The notes beneath the pieces are model-generated. The model worked only from the letters and a program-made list of their open reading frames with translations. It did not search any database and was not told the origin of the DNA. A DNA stretch of 29,924 nt from Phoronis australis (Eukaryota > Phoronida > Phoronidae). Both the position numbers and the translations under genes were made by a program. Below, one piece after another: positions 1 through 12,100 of this stretch. Numbering within the stretch: the first letter of the stretch is position 1; each line of letters begins with the position of its first letter. Location of the stretch: NCBI GenBank assembly GCA_002633005.1, contig NMRA01000437.1:355325-385248 (forward strand). The letters are read 5' to 3'.

Positions 1-371
1 TGGAATTTATTTCAAAAATAGACGATAATAGTTTGTGATCTTGATTTATGTCAGAATATTTATTGAGTCAACCAGTTGTAGGTTTCATAAAATTTATGAA
101 TCAGAAATGTTAGCCGTCATTTTTGTCAAGGTTGTCTTGAAACAGGACGTCTTTTTCTCCCTTGTCCATGCCAAGCTAGAATGAAAAATATTGAGCTAAA
201 AAGTTGCATGAAAAGCTAATAACAAATAATGACCAACATCTGATAACTGTATTTGTTCCTTGTATTCCTAAATTTCATGCCTCTACCTTCACACTGCAAG
301 AGAGCACCTTTGTCTTGGACCGAGTGGTGAATGCCATATGTTGATGTCAACTATAGTCCCATCCACACAGA

Positions 372-430
372 CTTACCCTAGAACAACTCGCACTAGTGAA
401 ACTTGACCCTCTTTAAGAGGAGCGTCCACA
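372..430 (+). repeat. Short diverged repeat, copy 1
   Basis: Shares TTACCCTAGAACAA, CACTAGT-GAAA and AGCGTCCAC in the same order with 562-650. It contains a small CCTCTTTAAGAGG hairpin. Confidence 0.55.
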
Positions 431-561
431 CACACACATATATCCGGGCCGAAATTATCGCTCTTCTTATGACAATGAACAACTGAGGCGAAAAAGAAGA
501 CTTGTCTGTATGTCACCGCAACAGATAATTACTTCTGCCTTGCCCCAGGTTTGCATGTGCA

Positions 562-650
562 AGTTACCCTAGAACAAGTTGCCCTACCTCAATGAGGTGG
601 AGTAAGTTGTCACAAGTGGGGCAAGTTGCACTAGTTGAAATAGCGTCCAC
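562..650 (+). repeat. Short diverged repeat, copy 2
   Basis: Has the same ordered blocks as 372-430, with an internal expansion of AAGTTG-type motifs and a CCTCAATGAGG hairpin where copy 1 has CCTCTTTAAGAGG. Confidence 0.55.
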
Positions 651-1010
651 TCTGCTCCAAAGCTAGCATTTAAGCGATGTTGAATCAAGTGTCTGTTGGA
701 CACTTTGTTATTAGAATATACCGAAACAAGTGTGAACATTTTTCAAACGTCAACTTTATTATTAATATGAGCATATGGCAGTGTAACCATGACAACAAAT
801 TGCTTCAAGTTTTAACGAGTCTTAGTTCAACAAACAGATAACTTAAAATTCATCTTTGTTACAATAACTCCTGGTAAATACTTTCAACACTTAATCACAT
901 TTTGTTACTTAGATTAGCCATGTTTAACGACTGGTTTTGAATTCATATTCAGAACTTTATGAATTTGTTTCCCGAATGCTTTTAGATGTGAAATAAAAAC
1001 AATGTTTTGC

Positions 1011-1914
1011 CATCCGTAAAGAGGTGTTATGGTTGAAAGGTGTTGTATACATTCACCATCAGCATAGCTGAGATAATGACTGTACAAAGTGCAAACTGGT
1101 GTACTTTCATTTATGAAAGAAATATTTGTTTCATTGTATTAATTTCGTTTTGAATATAAAGTTGAAATGGACCAATATAGATTAAATGTTGATGTTAGCT
1201 TTGTTCTGAATTGATATCTTAGTCACAACAAAGGGTTTACTTGAAATTCATAAAGTACGTATGTCTGTATCACTCACTCACTCTGCTTACATGGAGCCTT
1301 CTAAAATTTCAGATAAGATGTAAAAAAAAAACAAATCATCTTTCTTTTCACCAACATTCTACTAAATCATCATATACAACAAAATTCATAGAAAATGATA
1401 GTTAAAAAGCACTTTCAAAAATTCGAAATTTCTGTGTATGTCTGTCACACTGCTTTAAAAGCAATTTAACCATTCGGACAAAGAGACAAGACAAAAGTTG
1501 ATTCATACATTGGAAAATGTTAACGAGACCAAACGATTGTTTATTTTTCTAGGTCGAAACATTGTTCACAATTGATCAAAACGTTCGCCCGTTGTGGAAT
1601 TGCCCACTCAAAGACTAGTTTGCTTTACACTCAAGAGGTGTGAACGTTAGGTTTCAAACCATATTTTACTGGCGTCGGAATTTTTATTTAAAATACTAAA
1701 GCACACCAGTCATAAGCAGTACTGAGAGAGGTGCCCTAGAATTGTAGTAACTGCCAAGTCACAGTGATGGTTCTTTTGGCAACTTTTGGATAATTATGGA
1801 TTACTTACATCATGCTCACAGGCAAACAATTCATTAAAGTGAACTTGCATGCTCACGTCTAGATTTTTCTATCACCTGCTATTCTATAAATCTTCCATAC
1901 AATCACTAGTTATA
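1011..1914 (+). repeat. ~0.9-kb duplicated block, copy 1
   Basis: Begins CATCCGTAAAGAGGTGTTAT and ends at TCACTAGTTATA immediately before the N. It matches 1916-2815 nearly base for base, with scattered substitutions and a few indels (for example a longer A-run near 1321). No gene is visible in it. Confidence 0.97.
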
Positions 1915-1915
1915 N
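1915..1915. other. Single N: assembly gap or join
   Basis: This is the only ambiguous base in the window. It sits exactly at the boundary of the two duplicated blocks, as expected when two overlapping contig ends were placed side by side instead of being merged. Confidence 0.85.
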
Positions 1916-2815
1916 CATCCGTAAAGAGGTGTTATGGTTGAAAGGTGTTGTATATATTCATCATCAGTATAGCTGAGATGATGACTGTACAAAGTGTAAA
2001 CTGGTGTACTTTCATTGATGAAAGAAATATTTGTTTCATTGTATTAATTTCATTTTGAATATAAAGTTGAAATGGACCAATATAGCTTAAATGCTGATGT
2101 TAGCTTTGTTCTGAATTGATATCTCAGTCACAACAAAGGGTTTACTTGAAATTCATAAAGTACGTATGTCTGTATCACTCACTCACTCTGCTTACATGGA
2201 GCCTTCTAAAATTTCAGATAAGATGTAAAAAAACAAATCATCTTGCTTTTCACCAACATTCTACTAAATCATCATATACAACAAAATTCATAGAAAATGA
2301 TAGCTAAAAAGCACTTTCAAAAATTCGAAATTTCTGTGTATGTCTGTCACACTGCTTTAAAAGCAATTTACCCAACCGGACAAAGAGACAAGGCAAAAGT
2401 TGATTCATACATTGGAAAATGTTAACGAGACCTAACGATTGTTTATTTTTCTAGGTCGAAACATTGTTCACAGTTGATCAAAATGTTCGCCCGTTGTGGA
2501 ATTGCCCACTCAAAGACTAGTTTGCTTTACACTCAAGAGGTGTGAACGTTAGGTTTCAAACCATATTTTACTGGCGTCGGAATTTTTATTTAAAATACTA
2601 AAGCACACCAGTCATAAGCAGTACTGAGAGAGGTGCCCTAGAATTGTAGTAACTGCCAAGTCACAGTGATGGTTCTTTTGGCAACTTTTGGATAATTATG
2701 GACTACTTACATCATGCCCACAGGCAAACAATTCATTAAAGTGAACTTGCATGCTCACGACTAGATTTTTCTATCACTTGCTATTCTACAAATCTTCCGG
2801 ACAATCACTAGTTAT
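1916..2815 (+). repeat. ~0.9-kb duplicated block, copy 2
   Basis: Begins with the same CATCCGTAAAGAGG directly after the N and ends TCACTAGTTAT before unique sequence. The 63-codon open frame within it is not a gene: its first codons are broken by TAG in copy 1. Confidence 0.97.
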
Positions 2816-2866
2816 CAACTTGACATTTTCAAATGGATGCTCGGCAAACCTAAAGTTCCTTCTTAG

Positions 2867-3073
2867 AGCTGGGTTGTGTTCGTTAGACGTAAGAAACTCG
2901 CAATAACCCAAGATCTCACGAGATGTCACAATGCATTGCAAGCAAGGAATGTGATTATACTAGCTGTTCTTGCAAGTGTCTTGTTTCTAGGAAACTCAAC
3001 ATGGCTAATATACATATCGGTTAGGCAGGGTTTTCTACATCCTTCTCTTTGGTTTCTGGATCTGGTAGCATAA
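2867..3073 (+). CDS. DUF599-like membrane protein exon, partial
   Basis: A good acceptor (GTTCCTTCTTAG) opens a frame of 68 codons that starts SWVVFVRRKK, continues with CHNALQARNVIILAVLASV and another hydrophobic stretch to IYISV, and stops at 3071-3073. In DUF599 proteins a conserved Trp-Val pair precedes a Q-x-x-RN motif that begins a membrane helix, and that spacing is present here. This is remembered family knowledge; no search was run. The last ~50 nt are antisense to the SLC22 terminal exon, so the true exon may end at a weak donor near 3018, or this may be a degenerate last exon. No partner exons were recognised on either side. The function of DUF599 is unknown. Confidence 0.42.
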   Translation, partial: SWVVFVRRKKLAITQDLTRCHNALQARNVIILAVLASVLFLGNSTWLIYISVRQGFLHPSLWFLDLVA

Positions 3074-3132
3074 TCTTCAGTTCATTTTCTGTGGCAAGTT
3101 CCCCTCCGTCCTGTCGCTTTGGATTCTTCTTC
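3021..3132 (-). CDS. SLC22 gene, terminal coding exon 10 (hydrophilic C-tail)
   Basis: This exon has 112 coding nt, with acceptor CTTCTTATGTTTAG. It encodes a Lys/Glu-rich tail starting KKNPKRQDGG and ending KDVENPA then TAA at 3023-3021. The tail is not conserved in the family, so the call rests on splice phase and composition. I found no clear polyadenylation signal between the stop and the duplicated block at 2815. The exon overlaps the DUF599-like frame on the other strand. Confidence 0.82.
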
Positions 3133-6100
3133 CTAAACATAAGAAGCATGACTTTGGATGTTATTTTAGTGTTGAATCTATGTATTATGTGTTTCTTTAT
3201 GTACAAAGGTGTGCTATGTAAACACTTATAGTCAATGAGAAAATTTAGATGAGCTATGATTCCTTTTGTAGTGTCAAAAGAGCAAAACTGGTGTGCCTTG
3301 TTTTATCTGTATCACACAAAGTTGTGTTATAATTTTATAAGACATGGATGAAACCTGATTTTGTATTAGCACCAGATATGGACAGAGCAAGGTACGCATT
3401 GCGCTGTTTTTCAATAACAGGTTTGCTTTTGTGAATCAAAAAAATCAAGAGTCATCAATACTCTTGTTGTCCTTATAACACGTAAATATCCATTTTTTCA
3501 GTGGTAAGATAGGTTGGGTTTTCAATTGGTGAACTCAACACTATATACCTGCTGAGGATGGGGCACATCGTGTCCTGAAACTTCTGTACGTCTTCAATAG
3601 TCTCTGGCAGCGGCACGTTTCTCGTCTCGGGCAGAAATAATCCCGCTAATCCAGAAAAGCCAGCGGCTATTCCGAATATTGCCAGCGGGACTTCTCTTGA
3701 TGTAACGTTGCCCTTAAATGTCAGATATGCAAGGTCAAGGTCAATTCAAAGCTTTGGGCTTCAGAATTTTGTGGAATGCAGCTCTTGTAGTTAAAGTTCG
3801 TGGATCCGAGTTAGGTGGTTAAACTTCAAGTTAAATCAAATTTTTTGCATGTTATCAAAATGAATCGTGATCCAGGTACAAAAAATCCTCGGTACATGCG
3901 TTTGTATTCTCGATGAATAATCGCAGATCAGATTCAAGCGGCCTACGCTCATCTGAGGGGAAGCTGCCTGTGGCTTCTGAGGGAGGGGGGTAATTGAGAG
4001 GGAAATACCCCCCTCTGGACACCACTGATTACACACTCCTCCCAGTCATTACCTAGTCCACACTCCTGGCATTGCTTCAAGAGGCTAGAACTAGCCTTTG
4101 TGTTGGTCTGGAAGGTGACCTTACGCATTGCTTAGTGCAGATAATCCAACAGATCGTGTGCCATTTGCTTGTTATTTATCGATCGTAGTAAGTGGGAGTG
4201 TCAAGTGGTGAACCCAGCGTTGTCGTGAGTGACTTTCTTTTTCAAAAGTATGGGATTGCCGTGGTAACTAATAACTAACCCAGAGTAGAATTCAATAATG
4301 CTAGGGTGTCGCTAGAAAAGCAAGACTGGGAATACGTAAGATATTGCTGTGTATTTTCTATATTAAAGTTAGAGCAAGTGATTTTGGCTGGATTTTTATC
4401 GCCATGAGACGTACACTAAAATGTAGTACCCTGATTCTGTTCTCGTCATCAAGGCTTGAATATAAACAAGCACCTACACGCATGAATGAAGAGTAAGGTT
4501 GATTTTCACTGTTAACCTTCTGAGGGCCTGTGTGATTTAAAAGTGATTCTAATCTTAATGGCAAGTTTTTAATCTTTTGAAGGGGATTTTTGGGCTTCAT
4601 GTGGGAAATTTCATGTTGTTTTTAAAGGCGAGAATTGTACTAACATTTGGGCCCTAAAATTGAGGCATTGAGGGCCTCAGTTATCTTAGTCAGCCGTCTT
4701 ATTTGCCGAACTCGGATTCACCAATTGCATGTATGGTTTATTTTCAGTATTACTTAAGCTCACCATGTTTGCTATGTTTTGAATCCACTTTTAAGTTACA
4801 TTAAGCTACACATCTTTGCCACTTGTTACATGTGAAATTACCAAATTTGCTAAATTAAGCTTGTCAACTGCAATATGACGAGCTGTGATCAAATTAGGGA
4901 GGGCCAGGCTGGTATTTGGGAGCCTGCCTTGGGTGTTCACAGACCCTCACCTTGACTTAAGACACAACAATGTCGAGGGGTAAGATCTGTGATACTTATG
5001 GAGATCGCAGGTATTCACTCTACTCACCAGCAATGCCATGTAAGGGGCAATTATCAGCCCCACCCTGGCACAGGTAGAGCTGAGACCCAAGCCTGTGGTC
5101 CTGTATTCTGTGGGGTACATCTCCGGTGTGTAGATATAGACCATTCCGTAGGCTATTGTAATGAAGAATTTGCCGATCATGGCGAACACAGTTGTGACAA
5201 TACCATAACCTGAAAGAGAGAATGAAGATTTCTGGCCTGCTTTCCATTGAGTGACACAATCAGCAATGAAAAATGATGAAAATGTGGTCTGTGTTAGGCA
5301 TTGTTATAACAGCACAATATTGGTTTCGAGTAGGTGTGCTCGACAAGTCATGTTTTTTATACCTTTAAGAGCAGTTGATTCTAATTTCAATTCAAAGTAA
5401 TGCTTAAATGTAGTTTCATTGTCTTGTTTCCTCGTTTGGGAATGAAAGTGAGACATCACCACAGTAGGTTAGTCTTAAGAGATTCTCTTTGGGAGAGTAT
5501 ATTGGGGGAAAGTTGGAGATGGAATGTCAACAGTTAAACACTGGTTTTAGTAAATGTCTGGTTAATGTGTTAGTGTGCATGGTTCACAGATGCTGTGGGC
5601 AGGAGCTTCAGATTTTAAACTGTATGTGTTGAGTTTTATCTGTTTGATAGAAGGCGTTAGTGCAAGTGAATAGACCACCACCATATTGGAGTAGTTGGTA
5701 GGAGTGAGACGTAATCACTTTCCAACTCTATTTGTTACACTATCCTGGTACATATGGTTGACAGCCCAGACGCTCTGCACTCCTTTCTCTAGTCATGGTT
5801 CCATTGTGGATCCATAAAGGGGTTCTGGGTGGCACAACTAATCCTCTGTGTCGCTGTAATGGAGAAAAGAGTGGTCCATTTGTATGTCCATTGTCAGCCC
5901 CCCTGGTCATGACCTTGGATCTGCTCTTGTTTTGATTACATGAGCTTGCTTGCCGTGGCCATCCATATTATACCAATGTTTACCTTGAGGTATGACCAGT
6001 GTAATCAGAAGAGACAGCGATGAGCAGCCAAACGCCAGTAGTATACCCTTCCTTCTGCCTATCTTCTGAAGGAAGAACCACTTGAGTCCGTAAGCCGGTA

Positions 6101-9100
6101 CTTCAACAGCACCTGACACGAAGAAAGTGAGGTAGACGTCACCAACGAGGTTAGCAGTGTTGAAGGACAACCCATAGAACATCAGGTTGGCGGAAAACCT
6201 AGAAGTGAAATACAACTTCCTTGAGAATTTATTGCACTCTGGTTTGTTTTTGTTTAAAAATGGTATGAACATGTCCTCAGCAGCAGTTCCACCAAAATTT
6301 TCAACAGAAAGGAAAACTCTGCTCTTGAACCTACTAGTCAATTGCGTTACTCCATAGAAGCACTAGAGAGTCATTTAGTCGATATTCGGAACTTGAGTTG
6401 AATCGATAAGATTGATATAAAATTTGGAATGCTGTCACCTTGAAAACCTACACTACAACATTTTCTAGATGTGGTTTTTAGTATAGCCAGGGCTTGACTA
6501 TTCAAAACTAATAGGGGTTAATAAAACAATTATTTTCTCAGCCAGAAGTGTAAACTCTTTATTAAGCTGTGTTTATTTACACAGACCAACTGAAACAGCT
6601 GTATGACTGAGGGTTCACAAAGAATTGCTTTAGCTGACCTTGCAGATCAATTTCAAAAGGCCTTTTGTTTGTGAAGGACATACATGATTTGCTATCGTCC
6701 TCCAAATTCTAAGCCATTAGGGGAATTAATTACCCTGTCCAAGCCCTAAATAGAGGACACATGCAGTGGCAGGTAACACTGCCATAGAAACACCACTGGA
6801 ACTCACCACATGTAGCAGCTGAGAATGGTGATGACAACCATCGTGTCTGACTTTGTTAGTTTTGACAGTGTCACATGTTCAACCTACAAAATAATTGCGA
6901 TTCATAAAATGAAGTTTTTTTTGGTACTAGTCGCCCATTTTGATAATGGACACCAATAACAAAAATCAAGGTGATGAAGCATTCTGGATTCCCGAAGATG
7001 GTTGGTTAATAGTGAACTGTATTACGCTGCATATTACTGCAAAATCTATATCATTCACGCTTTCGCCATGTGGGCTGAAGTTGGAAATGATATTAGAATT
7101 GGTTTGATTATTTCACCAAACACTTATGTTCACCCATTTTGCATGCAGGTTGGCCTGGTGTAGGAAATTGGAACCATCCTATTGTATTTAAAGTTTTGCC
7201 TCATTAGCTTTTGCCTAACCAATATGTTAATGTACAGTTTGGGACAGTCTAAAATTTGGGACTCTGAAATGGAAACTGAAGTGGAAATTTCTTGATTCTG
7301 GAGATCGGCACGTGGGCAATTCTGGCCTTCATATTGCTCCAATATCAGATTTTGTGCTCGTATCAACATAATCTGAAAATAGACTTGGCAGTTCGTAAAA
7401 TCATTCTGCAATAATTGTTGGCCGTAGCATTTTTTTTCATTCCCCATAGTGTGTAAAATCCAGGTGAATGATCATTTCTCGTTAATTGTAATTCTTGAAT
7501 TTGGGATGACTAGCATTACCTATTTCTTAAACTTGGCAAAAACTCTTGGGGAAACTAAGTGATTAAAGTTTCCACTGCTCCAAGTTGGAGAATTTTTCCT
7601 GTAATACAAGCCTCACTTTCAGTTGTTCCTCCTTGATGTCATCCATGTCGCTAGACCACGCCACACCGTTCTCCTCCGCCATCTTTCTCATTGTTCGCTT
7701 AGCTTCCTTCACTCGTCCTTTGCGTAATTGCCACCTTGGTGATTCCGGAATACGCCTTGAATAAACGAGAGAGACAAATAAGCTCTAGAGTGGTTCCAAA
7801 TCCATCAAGGAGCCAATTATGATTTCATTGGTGAACATCATGGCCTGATGGCATGTGATGTGAGATACCCAGATGGCTTGGAACCCTGGCAGCTGTAGAG
7901 ATGAGTAGGAATCTCCTGGATTAAGTCGACAGACTTTTTCAAGCTTCTCCGACACTTGTTGATAGATAATGGACTGGCAAAGTGGTTCGCTCAAAATTGG
8001 CAACCACCTTCAGGTATTACTGAATCTTGAAAAGGTCAAATTTTGTCAACAAAATGCAAGTCCATGTCCCTGATGTAGGAATTCTCATGCATTATGATTT
8101 ACTGGGGGAGGGGGGGTTCATTTTGTCATTTTAAAAAGGCAAGTTTAGGCTACCAAACTTTACACATGCACACTATTGGCCGAAGGTAGTTCATTGGTAG
8201 TTTTTGCTGGTTTTTTTTTTTGCTGTCAAGTTTATTCTAATTTACAATTGGAGATTACGACTTGACCTAATTACTGCTTGTATGGATCTTAAAACAAGTT
8301 GTGCAAACTAGTATTTCAATCTACAAACTTTACCTACCAGAAAAACAGTATGACTAGAATAAATGCTGAACCGTGGAGGCTTGTCTCCATGATGAACCAA
8401 TCACGCGTGAGGTAGGATACGAGAGCGACAATCATGTAACCAATCACCCAGTACCAGTTTATGATGGTTGCCACAGCTACTCTCCAAGACGCGCTCACGA
8501 TTTCTAGAACTGAAGAGGAATAGAAGTTTTTGTTAAATGATCATGTCTCCAGTTAATTTTTTTCAAGCTTGAACAAAAATAATTGCCAACGCTCACTGCC
8601 TTGATAAAATGTTCAGAATGCCATCTAGCTATACATCATCAGAAATGTTGTCGAGAAATTTTATGATAAAGTTTCTCTGTGTGTTTTAAATTGAAGGAAC
8701 TTTACCATAGCTTGCTGAAGTTGTACCAGTAAAACCCACATTATCCAAACATGGTTAAGTCGGGTAAAATCTCTTGTTACACTTGGATGCAAGTTTTACT
8801 TTATTAATTAATGGCTCAAACGTCTTGCTTAAAATGATAAACTATTAACGTTGCATTCGTGTGACTTACTCATTATAAATGCTGGTGTGTAGGAACCCAT
8901 ATTCATGAATCCCTTGAGAGCACATAGTACACAGAAGGATATAGGCTCTGGGGCAAAACCACTGATGACACCTACTGCACAGTTGAGAAACGTGCAAATG
9001 AGAAAAACTGGTCGTCGGCCAAATCTGAAAGTCACAGTGGAAACTTTGTAGTTATTACTATGAATTTATACAATTATACTGCAGAAACGTTTATATGAAG

Positions 9101-12100
9101 TAATTTTAATTAAAACTTACATTGAGTAACTGATGGAATGCTGAAGAGTTAACTTTAATCTCAAAATTATGCCTTCGTGGTCGTATGAATTTGAACTCCA
9201 AAATGGATGGTCATGGAATTTACCAAAAACTTGATCATCGTAGTCCCTTTTGATCAATTCAATACTGTTAAGAAGATTCAGTGCTTTTAAAAACAATATT
9301 TTGTTGAAAAGTCAATCTCGCAGGTAACCAGGTGAAGCTCTGTTTTTGCCGATTCAATCCACACTCAGTATTGTTTTTTAGTACGTTGATTTTAACAACT
9401 CGGCTCCTTGGTTCTTCTTAAGGGGGTGGAGAAATGGACCTACCGGTACATGGCAACAGAGTTAGTTTTGTTCTCAAAACAGCTCTGTTTGCATTTGGGA
9501 GTGAATGTTGACTGAATCAACCATGGAATATTTCTTCTGTTAAAATAGCATCGAATTCATACTGTAAGGCTAAATCTCAAATACACTTTTTATTAAATGC
9601 TCGGAAAATTGCAATGTGGACTGAATCTTTATAAAGTAGCACTGAATTCCATTATTTTGCTCTGTCCATAATCATTGCATAATAGACTTGTGATAAACAA
9701 AGCTGAGCTAATCTATTCATTATGAGTCATTTGTCAGGGTTGGCTGCATAAACTGAGCTATGGTGTTCTGCTGGTTATTACATGGGATTGCCTCATGTTA
9801 TTAGGCCTATTTGTGATGTTTACCATGCCAAATCAAAAGGTTGACCAGCCAATACTCCGTTGATTTTTTGAAATCCCTGATCTCATTCCCCATAATATCT
9901 TGTGGTACATTCTACAGAAAATAGGTACACTTGACTAAATACCAACTTTCCTTAAATTTATGTAGTCAGCTGAGGTCTTGTGTTAAAACAGGCATTGATC
10001 TCTGAAGGAAGGCCTCATAGCTATGTGCTAAATCCCTTTCTGTTTATGTTTGTAGGTGAATTTATTGATTTACATGGAATGTGACTACAATGATGGCATG
10101 CGATAAATGAAAATATCAAAGAGATTGTGTGCCCCGAAACGCTGACATGTACCGATTGTTATACTGAAAGATAGTTTCACCTGTGTCCCTCTGTGTTGAC
10201 GTTGTCTGTGCCTGCAGTTTGTACTCTGAATTAATAGCAGTATTCCTCCCTGTCTGGTCTTGGTCCTATCTCACAAAACATGAGATTAAGAAATTGTTGA
10301 ATGTGACCTTCCATTGTTAAAAATGTCAAAAATGTTGGTTGCACTACAGCTGACAGGCAAAGATTGCTGGGAACTGATGGCCTATGATTAAGTATCATAC
10401 TGTCTATTGTTTTTGTTCAATGATTGAGTTTCATGTATCTTCTCGAGTTCCCGTCAAAGTTGTTCTAATCTGTATAGTGGACTTATAGTCTCAAGGTGTG
10501 AGAAACTATATCTATGTATCACTGTTCAGATGGTCACCAGGGTGATTGTGAGTTGGGTCTCTGAATGCTGAAAAACATGCTATTAAATATACTGGGCAAT
10601 CTTAACTTTGGGTTGGTGACCGGATTTTCAAGGCCTGTGTATATCCCCGCTTCCCCCTTTCTACCTGTCTGCTAGTCCTCCAAACATGAATGCCCCCAGA
10701 AGTTTACCAAATCCGTACGAAGCAGTCGCTGTGGAAGCCAACGCCTCCTTCCCACACACCAAGTTCCACTGTAATGATAACACACGCGCCATTAGCTTCA
10801 ATGAAAGGTGGAAATGATATCATACGGATTTTTTCCAGAATTTATCACAAACCATTTCTGATTCTAAACTAGACTTTGAATTGGTTTTTAAGTGACATTG
10901 TCAATCTTAGCACTAGCAAGATTGTTCACTATGACAGCCAGTGAGATCAGATCAAACCACAGAGATCCTGTTTCTCTAGTGAACAACAGAGATGGGGATG
11001 CCCTTCGCTATCAGACAAAGATTAGCCTGTGGCTGAAGAGACATCACCTCATTTACTTGAATTTTTAAGTTTTTACAGAATATATTTTACTATCTTGGAA
11101 TTAATTTAGAATCAATATTCATTATAAGGAAGTTGACAACTGTCCTCTATTTTTTGCTAGTAAACTCTAACTTTTTATATCCATTTCTTTGCTAAGCCCA
11201 GAGGCTAAAATATCCCTTTGGCAAAAAATATGTAGCTGTCCCTTTAACTCTCGATCTCAATGTTTTAGAACCCTTTGATATTTTTTCTTTTTTACAAATA
11301 CACTACTGAATGACCTTTGACAGGGAGGGGAGGACAGCTAGCAACCTGTGATTCGATATCATAAGTAAGTACAGGTAAAAACATGATTTAAACTGCATGT
11401 AAGGCTTGCAGTGAGGACTAGTGAATAGTAGGTTGGGATAAGTAAATTTTCCACTGACTGGGCAAGTTACAGAAAGTGCTGTTGGCTCGTGGGCAGTTTC
11501 CAAATTAATATTTTTGTTTGTTCTACGTTTCTCCTGCAAAGTTGACTTATACTTCACATTGGTAACCTTTTGCCTTGTCTGGGGTGACTCAAAGTTCGTA
11601 CAGTATAAGCCAAAAGTATAATCAAACAAAATGACATGGAATTCCTCATCGTGACGCCAAATTTATCACCCGAGTAGTCTTCCCTCGCAACCGAGAATGA
11701 AGGGGCATTAACAGCACTGAACTTAGTAAGGCGCCCTTGCCATTTTGTTATTAAAATTTTTATCACCAGTAGTTTTGCTGAACAAGAATTAGCCGTCATG
11801 GCTAGGAGTGTGGTACTAGTATTTTTTCTTATTATTATCTTGTACTGTAACTATAGGCAGCTTCAGTATAGATTACCTGTGACACTATGGTGTTTTTGTA
11901 CTGCGTTCTGTCGTACTCCCATGAAGAGCATTTCACAACAGGTAGACCATGCGTGATATTCAACACGCTCGCCTCTTGACCGGTATAACCAAGCACCTCG
12001 TCTGTAACTATTGCTGCGTCCAAGTCTGTTACGTTGTACATTTCACAACTGCTAAAACGCCCTTCTTTGTCACGCGGTATTGTCAGCACTTTGCGAATGT

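Larger units (their letters stand above)
1..1010. other. No gene seen; AT-rich with a small two-copy repeat
   Basis: No exon could be supported. The stretch holds a diverged short repeat at 372-430 and 562-650, described separately. Confidence 0.6.
5210..8869 (-). other. SLC22 introns 3-7 (between listed exons)
   Basis: Non-exon parts are 5210-5983, 6199-6806, 6884-7616, 7756-8337 and 8510-8869. They are AT-rich with no other coding signal that I can support. Open frames running out of exons 5, 7 and 8 into these introns are read-through. Confidence 0.7.

Noticed and set aside
2116-2307. 63-codon + frame in duplicated copy 2
   Set aside because: Starts at TTG and is broken at once by TAG in copy 1; no family resemblance.
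11303-11799. Two minus-strand frames of 108 and 81 codons in SLC22 intron 1
   Set aside because: No splice support or family features. The exon that continues the transporter is the 104-nt exon at 10665-10768.
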